Source of the DNA: Pycnopodia helianthoides
Lineage: Eukaryota; Echinodermata; Asteroidea; Forcipulatida; Asteriidae
DNA length: 64,000 nt
Reading direction: 5' to 3'
NCBI GenBank assembly: GCA_032158295.1
Contig: CM063260.1
Span: 14,224,452-14,288,451, forward strand
Of the stretch, positions 25,300 to 36,774 are shown one piece after another. The translations under genes and the position numbers were made by a program. The notes below the pieces were generated by a model. It saw only the letters and a list, made by a program, of their open reading frames with translations, was not told the DNA's origin and made no database searches. The number at the start of each line of letters is the position of its first letter. The first letter of the stretch is position 1.

Positions 25300-25810
25300 G
25301 TATGATGACTTTTCCGGTGTTTCGAACTGTGTAAATAGTCTTGAATCGGTTAGGATGTACAATAAGTACGTATCGATTAAGACTGATAGCTGCAAGTGAC
25401 ATGACAGACCCAATGAAAAATGTCATGTTAGCAAAGCCAAGAAGAATGCAAATACTGTCAGTAAAGAATCGATCACCTTTGATTATGGCAATAATTGTCA
25501 TCGGCATGTTCACGACAGACACTAGAATGTCAGCACTGCTCAGACACAAAACTAAGGCATTTGATGTCGTTCTTAGTGACCTATTCCTGATAACCACACA
25601 CCATAGCAGAACATTCCCTCCGAAGGCAATGATGTTTATCACACACAGTATAAAGGCTTCCACTATTTGCTCAGTTTGGGAGATCTGTTGTATATCAGGA
25701 TCTGTGACAGTGTTTGTCATCATCGGTGATGGAGAGAAATCGGTCACATTCTCCATAGATGTGATAGAAAAAGGCACAGTCTCATTGGGAAAGGCAGTTA
25801 TGGTCGACAT
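25300..25810 (-). CDS. Rhodopsin-class GPCR, first coding exon: N-terminus to TM3
   Basis: The start MSTITAFPNETVP opens a short extracellular N-terminus with NET and NVT glycosylation sites. TM1 carries the GGNVL version of GxxN, TM2 the LSSAD motif, and TM3 begins with the conserved disulfide cysteine (SICILL) and ends in SLNRYVLIVHP. Asn-Arg-Tyr replaces the usual Asp-Arg-Tyr. By counting back from that Arg, position 3.32 is Asn, so an amine receptor (Asp there) is unlikely. NRY and the following HPNRF point to the melatonin/GPR84/Moody-Tre1 group. The exon ends at a GTAAGT donor in phase 1, and splicing to 10835 restores TM4. A second start further upstream was not found in frame. Confidence 0.9.
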
Positions 25811-26991
25811 TGTTCTGGATTGTCAGTACAGTTCACTTTCAAATCCTTCTGCTATCATCTCTGAAGAGCGCGGCACAATTTCACAAAGTCGTAGTTAGTT
25901 GACAGCCTGTACGGTACAGTTGTTTTCCAAAATAACTCGGCTCAATCGTTTAATTCCAATTTCTGCCTTCTCTGTATACTGCATCTTTGTACACGAAGCA
26001 CACATGAGGTGCACTGGCCAAATAATCTGAGCTCACTGGACCACTTTTCCTAGACTTGCATTTCACTGTCACGACAGAAGAAAGTCAGTGGGGTGTGGGG
26101 GGGGGGTCTGATCAGCGGAAAGTGTCATGTTTTATTTCCGTGGTTGAGAACCCACTTCTTGGCATGCGTCACATCACATTGCGAACACTTTGATGGTAGG
26201 CCTACTGCCCACACTCTCTTTAGCAGTATTCTGCATCCGTCCAATCAACGGCTCTTTTATGAGAGGCTTTAAATAACGCCCTGCTCTCCAACCTTGTTAA
26301 AAAACAACAGTTGAGTCCACAGAAATGTCAACGACTGTTGTATGTTGAATACCACAAATTGTCTTCCTCGGTCACTTTACTCGTCACAAAACACACAACG
26401 CGATGAATTATTACGTTGATTTTTCTTGAGTGTTGACGAAAAAAGGTGTTTGAATTTACACGAACGCAACTTCTGAACTGATTGTGTTCGTTGGCGAAGA
26501 GGAACAGCTTACCACCCTCTGAGTAGGATGTTTCGCAAAACCAACTCGTCTGTGGCAGGTGGCCACAGATTCGTTCTGTCCATTTTGAAAAACAGATGGA
26601 ATCTTAAACCTTTAATCTGTCAAGACTACCGACTTCCGTTGGAAATCTAAACCCTTTTTCTCCATGGAAACAAGTCACTGTAACCTTTACTCACAGTTGC
26701 AATTATGCCAGGTGGATGAGATAAGGTGAACGTTCTGTCTGACGTCCCGCGGATGTGTTACCAAAACTGTTTCCTCTAAATAAGCCCTATGCAACCAACT
26801 TCCTTCAATAGAGTAAATAACCATTGCTTTGTTGCTCTATGATACTATCACTTAAGGTGAAGCTGATTAGTTCCTTTACCAGGCATTATCCCCATTGACC
26901 ATTATTTTATTTATAGAGGTAGATTTATTAATGGACGTCACTTTGACGAGCCAATCTGCCAATCTCATCCAATCGGATCTGGACTACAGAT
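25811..26991 (-). promoter_or_regulatory. Upstream region of the GPCR gene
   Basis: This holds the 5' leader and probably the promoter of the minus-strand receptor gene. A poly-G run lies at 26098-26107. No confident TATA or initiator was assigned. The stretch has no coding frame of its own; the plus-strand frame at 25341-25898 is antisense to the receptor. Confidence 0.35.
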
Positions 26992-27167
26992 CGTGCAAAT
27001 CTCGCCCGTAATGAATATTGTTAAGAACTTCTTTGACAATAAGCCATTTGCGAGTTAGATTTGAAAAGCATACCACATGCAGTTGGTTAACGTTTCAGAT
27101 TCGTACAAACCACAATGATCAGCTGACTGAGTACATATAAATTAATGTTGAGTGAACAAAGCGAAAT

Positions 27168-27240
27168 TGACTCGAGCAGGATATGAACCTGTAAGTGTGA
27201 CCTCCGGATTGTTTATATACGTGCCGGTGCTCTACCTAAC
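27168..27240 (-). other. tRNA-like (tRNA-derived) segment in each 671-bp unit
   Basis: On the minus strand the segment reads ggtagagcaccgg (A-box/D-arm like), then an enlarged anticodon arm with CCGG on both sides, then acaggttcatatcctgc (B-box/T-arm like). The 5' side has no sequence to pair with the 3' acceptor strand, and the anticodon loop is far too long, so this is not a working tRNA gene. It recurs at 27839-27911 and 28510-28582. Confidence 0.65.
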
Positions 27241-27289
27241 AACATGACATCTAGCCCTATGTTGGATGATTCCATATAATGGAAATATC

Positions 27290-27645
27290 TTTGCCATTTG
27301 CGAGTTGATTTGAATAAAGTCTAGTACAATGACTTGCTTAGTCACAAGTCACTGCTTACATTTGAATTCCTCAGAGACAGTTGCTATGTCAAATGGTTCG
27401 GGGCAAGCTTTTGTATAGCAACCTCTAGATGAGCAAACCCTGGTACCATTGTGCCGTACACATCCATTCAGAATTGTGTATGGGTGTTCGCCGTCTCTTA
27501 CGTAACTACGCAAAAGCTTGCCCCGAATCATGTGACATAGCAACTGTCTCTACAGTCTGATGAATTCAAATTTAAGTGGTAACTTGCGATTAAGCATGTC
27601 ATTGTACCAGACAATATTCAAATCTAACACGCAAATGGCTTATTT
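27290..27645. mobile_element. Foldback element with about 125-bp inverted arms (repeated in each 671-bp unit)
   Basis: The left arm 27290-27414 (gccatttgcgagttgatttg ... tcggggcaagcttttg) is matched in reverse by 27510-27645 (caaaagcttgccccga ... cacgcaaatggctta), with scattered mismatches and small gaps. A loop of about 95 bp separates them. A third partial copy of the outer arm lies at 27037-27064. Copies recur at +671 and +1342. A 64-codon open frame on the minus strand (27349-27543) spans both arms and the cysteine-containing loop; I do not recognise it. Confidence 0.8.
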
Positions 27646-30481
27646 ACCAAAGGTGTTGCAAACGTGCAAATCTCGCCCGTAATGAATATTGTTAAGAACT
27701 TCTTTGACAATAAGCCATTTGCGAGTTAGATTTGAAAAGCATACCACATGCAGTTGGTTAACGTTTCAGATTCGTACAAACCACAATGATCAGCTGACTG
27801 AGTACATATAAATTAATGTTGAGTGAACAAAGCGAAATTGACTCGAGCAGGATATGAACCTGTAAGTGTGACCTCCGGATTGTTTATATACGTGCCGGTG
27901 CTCTACCTAACAACATGACATCTAGCCCTATGTTGGATGATTCCATATAATGGAAATATCTTTGCCATTTGCGAGTTGATTTGAATAAAGTCTAGTACAA
28001 TGACTTGCTTAGTCACAAGTCACTGCTTACATTTGAATTCCTCAGAGACAGTTGCTATGTCAAATGGTTCGGGGCAAGCTTTTGTATAGCAACCTCTAGA
28101 TGAGCAAACCCTGGTACCATTGTGCCGTACACATCCATTCAGAATTGTGTATGGGTGTTCGCCGTCTCTTACGTAACTACGCAAAAGCTTGCCCCGAATC
28201 ATGTGACATAGCAACTGTCTCTACAGTCTGATGAATTCAAATTTAAGTGGTAACTTGCGATTAAGCATGTCATTGTACCAGACAATATTCAAATCTAACA
28301 CGCAAATGGCTTATTTACCAAAGGTGTTGCAAACGTGCAAATCTCGCCCGTAATGAATATTGTTAAGAACTTCTTTGACAATAAGCCATTTGCGAGTTAG
28401 ATTTGAAAAGCATACCACATGCAGTTGGTTAACGTTTCAGATTCGTACAAACCATAATGATCAGCTGACTGAGTACATATAAATTAATGTTGAGTGAACA
28501 AAGCGAAATTGACTCGAGCAGGATATGAACCTGTAAGTGTGACCTCCGGATTGTTTATATACGTGCCGGTGCTCTACCTAACAACATGACATCTAGCCCT
28601 ATGTTGGATGATTCCATATAATGGAAATATCTTTGCCATTTGCGAGTTGATTTGAATAAAGTCTAGTACAATGACTTGCTTAGTCACAAGTCACTGCTTA
28701 CATTTGAATTCCTCAGAGACAGTTGCTATGTCAAATGGTTCGGGGCAAGCTTTTGTATAGCAACCTCTAGATGAGCAAACCCTGGTACCATTGTGCCGAA
28801 CACATCCATTCAGAATTGTGTATGGGTGTTCGCCGTCTCTTACGTAACTACGCAAAAGCTTGCCCCGAATCATGTGACATAGCAACTGTCTCTACAGTCT
28901 GATGAATTCAAATTTAAGTGGTAACTTGCGATTAAGCATGTCATTGTACCAGACAATATTCAAATCTAACACGCAAATGGCTTATTTACCAAAGGTGTGA
29001 ATCTCGCCCGTATTGAATATTGTTAAGAACTTCCGTACATTGCTTTAGGTGTGAAGACAACAAAATCCGCACACTTTAACTCTTAAAATGCGCGGGACTT
29101 GCATGTCCCGTTTTACTCCGAAATATTTTTCCTTAAGCCACATGGACCGCACAGCCGCCCAAAGCGGTACACTGTTACACGCGGTAGGAGAATTCGCTCA
29201 CCAGCTTGTGTTTATTTGGAGAAATAAAAGTAACATCAAAATGCACTTTAGTTCAAGTCAATAGTTCAAGTCAATAGCAATCGTTTTTAATTTCCCCCTT
29301 TCACAGTTGCCTGTTAAGTGTTAATGCTATTGATGATGACATAATTGTGGCTCTCATCAACACCACGCTGATTTGTAACCAAAAAACTGTGTTATAGTCA
29401 TGCTGTAAAAACTAATGCCTTAGCATTTAATCAGTATGAGCAATAATTTGATGCCGTGTAGTAAAAGTCTTCACAAAAAGTATATTGTGTATTGCACTAA
29501 AAATAATCACCATAAAGTCTACCAGTAACCGTTAACGAGAGGCACTTATAGTTCCTATTGGGACTTATCACTTCCCGAATTGAAATAAGCTGTAATTATT
29601 AAATGACAATATTAACGAAAAGGTCAAAACATTGTTAACAATATGAACATGTTATGCATTTAAAAAAATATCTTTACACGAGAACCTTAGAAAGAAAGCA
29701 AAATACTAGAAACAAAAGACCAAAACTGAAAAGAAAAAACATCAGATAAATACTGAAATGCGTCTCAACAACACACTCAGTCCCTCGGGAGTATACGGTA
29801 CACGTTTTAAGAAAATTCAATTGACTACTTATTCTCTTTCTGTCTTTTCTGAAAGACGGAACCACTTTCAGAAAATTATCCATCCTTTGACCTTTTGAAC
29901 ACTGCCGCATGATACCTTTAATATTAGATTTACGCCCTCCATGTGCCCGTTGCCTGCAGCGCAGTATGTCGGTTTACAATTTTTGTTATAAATGCTGACA
30001 ATTTTGTTAAATAGTCGGCGCGCTGCGGCGTTTCTTGCCCTTTTGTTGTTGTACAGCTGTTTATTGTACATGTATTATTTAATACATGGCAATTTGAATA
30101 ATGGGAAGGTTTTCTATAACATAAAACTCCCCGTTACCCAAATTGCCATGTCGTTGCTCGTACCATCACACGAACTGACCTATCTCTTCCACAGCAAAAA
30201 ACAAACAAAACGGGTTTGGAGAAATTCGCGATTGCATACTATTTATAGTTGTATGCAATTAAAATAGCTAGTAACAATTGCTTTTTTTACTCACAAAAAG
30301 CAGTAATGAATAGAGGTTTTAATGTAATTTAAAAAGGTGACCTAGGAATAATAAGGTTATAATTTCTAAATAACAAATACAGAAAGGTTTTTCCATTGAA
30401 TAACATTAGAACACTGGAAACTCGAAGACTTGGCTATGTCTGTCGCTGCTGACGTCACCAATATCAAAGTAGAGTTGCAAC

Positions 30482-30662
30482 CTGGTCTCAATAAAGCCCG
30501 TAAGCACAAACACTTGCTAAGCCCAGAAAAGTATTGCTTAGCAGAAAAAGCTAACCAGCCCAAAACCCATGAAGTTTACATTGTTGCGACTGGTGCCCCA
30601 ATCATCGTTTTGCTTTGCTAAGCAATATTTTCTGCTTGATAGCTTAATATTGCATGGGCCCA
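30482..30662. mobile_element. MITE, family A, decayed copy
   Basis: The family words gtaagcacaaacacttgc and gctaagcaatattttctgc, and the end gcatgggccca, are recognisable, with the ends mutated. Confidence 0.55.
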
Positions 30663-32419
30663 GTAGCCAGCAGCGCGTTCGTTCTCTCGTCTTTGCCATT
30701 GTGAGCTAGAACAACAGAACGGGTGTCTCAATGATCCTTTGTCTCTAGATTTAATGAACCTGAAATGAAACAGTGTTTGTCCGAATTGACTTCATATCCG
30801 TCAATAACACCAGACTGTGAATACGTGCAGGAAAGAGGCCCATATAATAGACTACTGGTTCCTGTCTGAAGCTAATTTTAGTATTAGAATATTTTTCCCT
30901 TTTTAAACCAGAATTTAGATGAATATTTCAAGCACTGGTCTAAAGCTCTGGATATTAGGCCTACTAAATTCTAACGGTTCATCGATTTTTTTTCCCGGAG
31001 CGCTAAAGGGATATAAGTTATTCAGTCAAGTTAACGTTTTCTGGAATTGAAGCTTTTAAGGCAATTGTCGTCAGAGCATTTTTTTTCATCAGTTGTTTGA
31101 AATCGAATCTCAACAAACTGCTCCACGATACGCTCAAGTGTGTCAAAACAAACTGTAGACACCTCAATTGTGCTTCGCCCAAGTCAAAAATAACAATAAT
31201 GTTTGGACGATCAGCTCTTAAGATGTTTTGCTGGATTTTTTAAGGAATGTGTGTCGTATTATCGTTTCAATGTAAAAGTTTGTAATGCTGAAAATCAGTT
31301 TCTTTGCATTTAAAGTTATGTTGTCAGGGAACGCCCACAAAAAACATGCCTTGCTCATGATGTGATGACGTCACTGATGGAAGCCTATAAGGGAACGGAA
31401 CCAAAACGTCTGAACTTCATTGCTGTACTATACATGCACGTACTGTTTGGGTACAAGCATTTCTAATGTTTCTTGTCGCACTAGTGACGTCACATGTAAT
31501 ACAATGAGCCATGCTTTTTAATTGGGGCGTTCCCAGAGAGCATTAACATCAAGTAAATTAGGCAAAATATGTTCAGGGGATAGTAACAGGTATAGTTTTG
31601 TTTTTATATCTATTTTATCAATATCAAGTACTTTGAGATACATGACATTGTGGTCAAGGCAGTACGGTGCAGATCTTTTATATGTAAAGTGGTTTGTGTC
31701 AATACAAACCACTCTACAGAAGCTTAGTCTGGCGTAAATCGAGGTTTGTACTTATGAGTCTGAGCTGAAGTATCCAGCAATTTCCGCTCTCGACTTAACA
31801 AGGTCGGCGGACATCATGTTGCTATGTTCGGATTACACCATTACAGACAAGTTGTGGTTTATTACTTACTGGGTTAAAGTTAACAATGGTTAATCATATA
31901 GCCATCACTCGGTTTGACGATGACTAAGCCATGTAGCAAAAAGCGCTGGTAGGAAATCACCTCCCCATTCATAATGGATTGTCCCTAAAACTTGGTTCTG
32001 CGAATGGTTCCTTGTTTATAGTAACTGGGTTTTAGGGTTCATAGTTCCACAGGCCTGCTGTGATCATGACGACGATTCCCTGTAATGCAGCATCAATGAG
32101 GTTCCAATGAATCATATGAAAGCTAAAGATGGTTTGTTTTTAATGTGTGCTATTTTGCTTCATTGCGTCCAACGTAGAGGGATGCGTTGCGCGCTTCATC
32201 TATATTTCGCAATTTTTTTTATTCAACTATGCCTTGTGCCGTTTCTTTTCTTTTGCCTTATGGCCGTTCTTTTCCACGTGGTATGCCCATTTCTCTTGCG
32301 GGGACTGAAAGAAAAGTTAAACGTCGCGTCCAAATTGAAATGGCAGTGGCTACGGCCCGAGCGCAAAAACGTTTCATTCTTCGATGTCGTTGCAGCCGTT
32401 TTCTTTCCGTTACCCCTCC

Positions 32420-33100
32420 CGCCCGGCCCCACCCCGATTTGTATTCACGAAAGGGCGCTATGTACATCTGGTTCGATGATGAGCGGTTAAAAGTTTCCGC
32501 ACGTTTTTTTATATCAAAGTATTTTCACACAAAAACTCACTCCTGAAACATTGAGATCTGACAATTATCTGATGGTGTGTAGAATCGAGAGGGATGACAT
32601 TACATTTATTGCACACAAAGTATGTTTTTATAAATGACTATGATTGAGTTGTTGAAAGTACACGTTTTTCCTACACAAGTAGTCTTCCATATTCATGACA
32701 GAACTAATTGTATAACAGATTTTCACACACACAAACACATTCATCCATTGATATCTTAAGACTATCTGAAAGTATGTAGACTCAAGACTGATGACATAAC
32801 ATGTATTGCCGCACAGAGTAGGCCTATAGTTGTTGACCATGATATTTAATATGTAGGCCTGTACCGGACTTATTCTTTGTTACCACCCCACCCCCGTTTG
32901 TTTCACGAGAGGGCGCGATCTAAAAAATGTTGATGACGGGTGAGCGGTTAAACGTTCCCAAAGGTTTTTAAAAAAAATATTTAAAACGTTTTCAAACAAA
33001 AACTCACTCATCCATTGAAACTCAGCGATTATCTGATGGTGTGTATATAGACTCAATGCAATTATGCACACATAGAGAGGATGTTATTAACTATGACCAA
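32420..33100. repeat. Three diverged direct repeats
   Basis: The segments at about 32420-32640, 32690-32840 and 32880-33100 share an ordered set of words: ccccaccccgatttgt / ccccacccccgtttgt, then atgagcggttaaa / gtgagcggttaaacg, then aaaaactcactc, then attatctgatggtgtgta. The middle copy keeps only the 3' part (cattcatccattgatatc, ctgaaagtatgtagactc). This looks like an old local duplication. Confidence 0.65.
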
Positions 33101-35070
33101 CTTTTGTTTAATACACTTTAGAAAACGATTTACATATAAATGCTTTGTCTAACACAATTTTTTTCAAGAATCATTATTTCAGGGTTATTTTTTTCTTTAA
33201 GATTTAAGAAACAAAAATACTGAGAACACACTGGTCAGGAAATCTTTGCTAAACATTATTCAACACTGACCGTGGATAATGTGAATGTTTATTAAATACC
33301 ATATTGCAGATTTTGAATTGTATGCTGCTGTGCAACATTTATATGTAGACATTTATTTCAAGCTCAGCACACTGTACATTTAGATCAAATGTTTTCATAA
33401 TTTGTCCCCAAACATTGTACAATGTAGTTAGGGATTGTCATCGTGCATATTGCATGGCACTTACAAACATAAACCTTATGAAGGCTTTTTATTATAATAT
33501 TGCACATTTCTACAGGCATTTAGGATTTTTTCTTTTTATGTGAAGTTTTTAAAATGCCCCTCGATTAACAAACCCTGCCCCTGTCTTTTAGATTCACAAG
33601 TCTATACAGCTTTCATAATTAACAGATTTACCTATTCATCATTGCCTTGGTGCCCCTTGAAATGTACCAATACACATTTTCATTTCCCTGATTGGGGTGC
33701 CCTTAAACAATGCAAAACTGCCTAGTCCCTACAAGAATGCAATATCAGGCCTACATGAATACACCTAACATTAACACTTTACAATCATTCTTAAATAATC
33801 ACATAACCTATTACTAGCCTATGTTATAAAAATCATCACATTCTATTTGAAAACTACACAAATTACAACTTTGATTTGTACTTCAATTTGGCTTAATTGA
33901 AACACAATAATTTAAGTAAACTGTTAATAAATATTTTCCTAAATATACAAATGTATGATATAACTACACGTTATACTTATTAGCGCATACACATTGAATA
34001 AATTACTGTTAAAACAATGTAATTTACCCTGCTTTAAGTGACAAGCTGTTAGTACTGTGTTCTATAAAAACAAAGTATAACATTGGAATACACTACGCAA
34101 TTCTTAAAAAGTCTTTTGTAAAATGTTTACTCACAAAAATGATAATGACACATATATTGCAGTGTACAATTATTACAATAATAAAGAAAGTTTCCACGCC
34201 TAACTGACTGTTTATTTCAAGTTTGAAATTGGTAAAACAGAGTTATCTTGTGGGAAGTTTTGAATACTTTGAGAAAATCTTGCAGTAACCCATGCTGCAC
34301 TTTCTCCTCTTTTTGGTACAAAAAAATGGCAAGAAAAAAAAGTGGCTTCAACTATTTAAGACATGTACTGTAAAACCATGGTGGAGCAGAGAAGGGGTGT
34401 CCCTGTAGGGTTCTGCTTTTTGCCCTGTAAGTATAAGGTGTATTGAATGTATGAATGAAATTATGCCACCCCTATTTCTTGGTTTGGATTAGTCCAAGGT
34501 GAAGTAAGTGCTTTCCTGTTGGCCTGATTTCTTAGAGCTGGTTGATTTGGAGTGCAGGTCATTCTCACATGCACCTGCACACAAAACATCAACTTGGCCT
34601 CATTGTGGGTTCATTTAATGCCTTCAGAAAATTAGTGTTGCACTTGTTAGTCTTATGCATCTATGTTCAATTTGCTAAACACAAAACTTGTGTGAACCTC
34701 TTACACGATTTTTAACAGTGGTTTTTCAAAGGAATTTTGGATGACCGCCCAGCGGGATACTTTTTAGAAAACAAAATCCAGAGCTGTTGCTTATCTGTAA
34801 TACTGAGTCAATGGCAAGTCAGAAGTCCTGTGGCATGGGAAAATCATTAAACAAATTTTAATGCATCATTGTCTTTCGTTGGTTACATTGTAATCATTTA
34901 GATCACAGTCAGTTATCTAGAATTACACAGAATACAATGCCCTGCAACAAACAGTTACTAAATAGATAATGACAATTCTTTGACAGACACCAGTGAAAAA
35001 GTTGATAAAACTTTGAGATTTTGATTTTGTTAACTGTTAACAAAATTTTGAAATTACTAATTTTAAGGTG

Positions 35071-35076
35071 TTTATT
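35071..35076 (-). terminator. Poly(A) signal of the folate-receptor-like gene
   Basis: TTTATT on the plus strand gives AATAAA on the minus strand, about 90 bp after the stop codon at 35164. Confidence 0.4.
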
Positions 35077-35163
35077 TGTTTGTACCTGTTGGAAAACATA
35101 ATTGCAGTCAAGGAAGTATTTGAACTAACGATAAAGTACTACAGTAACTCTCTCGTCAAAGAT

Positions 35164-36774
35164 TTAAAAACTGCCCAGTGCAATGGCCAGAAACAATGCA
35201 GACGTGGTGACAAAATAGCCTTGATGATTGATGGCAGCCGTATCAAAAGCAGACGGGTCAAAGTTGAAGCATCTCTCTCGTCCTTGAACTACCTCAAAAT
35301 TATTGGCCATACAGAAGTTTCGTCCCGACTCGTATTTCTCTCCGATTGAGGAACCTGTGAGTTGGGCGTCCTTACATTCTTCAAAGGTTTCATCACAGAA
35401 CTCGGAACAAATCACAACTTTTCTGGAATAAAAAAAAAGTTATAACTGTGAATTGGTCAGCAGATGTTTTGTGTTGAATTAACAATAAATGGACTTATAT
35501 AGTGTCAAATTACCAAAGGATGCACACAAACGAAAAAGACAAGTGTAAATGTCTGAGAAGGGGCGCAGTGTGGTGGTAGTGTTTTGGCAATTACTGAAAA
35601 ACTAGCCAGGAATATGAGATATATAGCATAATCTTATGATTGGACTTAAGTGCCTGACACAAGTGCCAATGCAGTCGATTGATGATGATATTAGAGTGTC
35701 AATTATGAAGTCAGTCTTTACTCCTAAGCAGGGTGACACGATCTACGTGATCACTAGTCTCATGGTGTGTGTGATACTTACGAGTCATACCAGTCGATCT
35801 GATTGGGACTGCAGAAATAACACATCATGTAGTTGAGGCGGGAGTGACATCTCTCTGTGTATCCATATATCTTGAACATACTCCCAAATACTGAAGAGAC
35901 TTCTGTTCTCTTACAGCATGACATATCACGATACCATGTGCAGTTAGACAGGTTGTATTCTGGAGCTGCATACCTGTAGTTGCCTGAAATATTGAAGTCA
36001 TAGATTGCAAAAGATTCCATCAAAATCTTATCTTTCTGTACAATGCAAAAACCTCCTCTGGACATGCCATGGTGTACTCCTCACACATTGATTGAGGTGC
36101 AGGTGCAGGTGCAAACAAAACTCAAGTCAAGGCATAAAAAACAGATACATATCACACAGGTACTCTGATCCTAGAACTATGACTATGATCATGATGATGA
36201 GGTTCGATCCACTTAGGCTAGCGGATCAAACTTCATAGTTCTAGGAGTACGTATCGGATATGTGCAAGTAAAAGCAGTTTTTAGTATTAAGTTTGCCAGC
36301 TAGGGGATGGGTGAAAAACCAAAATAAGAACACGATTTCAAACATTTTTTTCGTAAACGAAATCTTATTTTGTTTGTCTTCAACTCATTATTAAATGAAC
36401 CAAAACACTTATCACAGGACTCCCCTAACTGCCTAAATCTTCTTAAATACACAGCACAAGCAAGCAGCTGTCGATATTGTTTTAAACGTCATGTGTGCAC
36501 GATCGGATACTGTAAGTCTACATTTAACTCACTGTCATTCGTAAAATTCACTAAAATAAATAATACAAGCATCAGCATCTTCCTTTTCTTTTTTCAACGA
36601 TTACATATGAAAAAAAAAATACATTTTCCATAATCAACTGTACCTATACAATCATGAGGTGTTTAAGAAATATTCCTTACCATAATATGTGCAGACTTGC
36701 CCCTCCACATACGACACAAATAGAAGAAAAAACACGCTCAGTTTTGACAGCCACCGGCAAGTTAACTCGGCCAT
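35164..36774 (-). CDS. Secreted cysteine-rich protein, folate-receptor-like, probably GPI-anchored; three exons
   Basis: The exons are 36774-36681, 36079-35782 (the acceptor may be 3 bp further in, at 36076) and 35422-35164, giving 216 residues. The first exon is too short to stand out as an open frame. It encodes a clear signal peptide: MAELTCRWLSKLSVFF, then LLFVSYVEG, then QVCTYY. The mature part has the cysteine order of the folate receptor/riboflavin-binding family: C-x-WY...SCC, then C-x-x-C-SP...W, then ICSEFCDETFEEC, GRNFC and RCF. Three N-glycosylation sequons (NIS, NLS, NCT) precede and overlap the CTWY block. The C-terminus is a hydrophobic tail (YFVTTSALFLAIALGSF) after a small-residue region, as in GPI signals. 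Whether it binds folate is unknown; the family assignment rests on motifs. It is head-to-head with ALG3. Confidence 0.78.

Larger units (their letters stand above)
26992..29004. repeat. Three tandem copies of a 671-bp unit, plus a fourth fragment
   Basis: Copies start at 26992, 27663 and 28334, and the same landmarks recur exactly 671 bp apart. Only two or so base differences were seen between copies (for example caccataatg for cacaatg-type sequence at 28452, and ccgaac for ccgtac at about 28797). A fourth copy is cut after about 40 bp (28998-29037). Each unit holds a tRNA-like segment and a foldback element with arms of about 125 bp. The near-identity means a very recent duplication, or a tandem assembly effect. 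Confidence 0.95.
29040..35060. other. Six kilobases without a convincing gene
   Basis: The stretch is AT-rich with local CpG-rich spots (29090-29210 and 32160-32460). It contains a decayed family A MITE at 30482-30662 and diverged direct repeats at 32420-33100. Open frames up to 127 codons at 32107-32546 overlap in several frames, resemble no family I know and have no splice context. Positions 33100-35060 look like plain AT-rich intergenic DNA. Confidence 0.5.

Noticed and set aside
25341..25898. A 185-codon plus-strand open frame
   Set aside because: It is antisense to the first GPCR exon and contains no recognisable motif.
27168..27240. Functional tRNA gene in the 671-bp unit
   Set aside because: The acceptor strands do not pair and the anticodon loop is about 16 nt. 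A- and B-box-like words alone indicate a tRNA-derived repeat.
26992..29004. CRISPR-like or prokaryotic repeat array
   Set aside because: Units are 671 bp with no short direct repeat and spacer pattern, and the surroundings are clearly eukaryotic, with spliced genes.
32107..32546. Overlapping 119- and 127-codon plus-strand frames in a CpG-rich patch
   Set aside because: Several frames are open at once, as expected from base composition. The peptides match nothing I know, and no splice sites frame them.
36162..36250. Possible riboswitch or structured RNA from the hairpin gatcctagaactatga / tcatagttctagga
   Set aside because: The inverted repeat is in the first intron of the folate-receptor-like gene and looks like a small foldback element; nothing supports a regulatory RNA.
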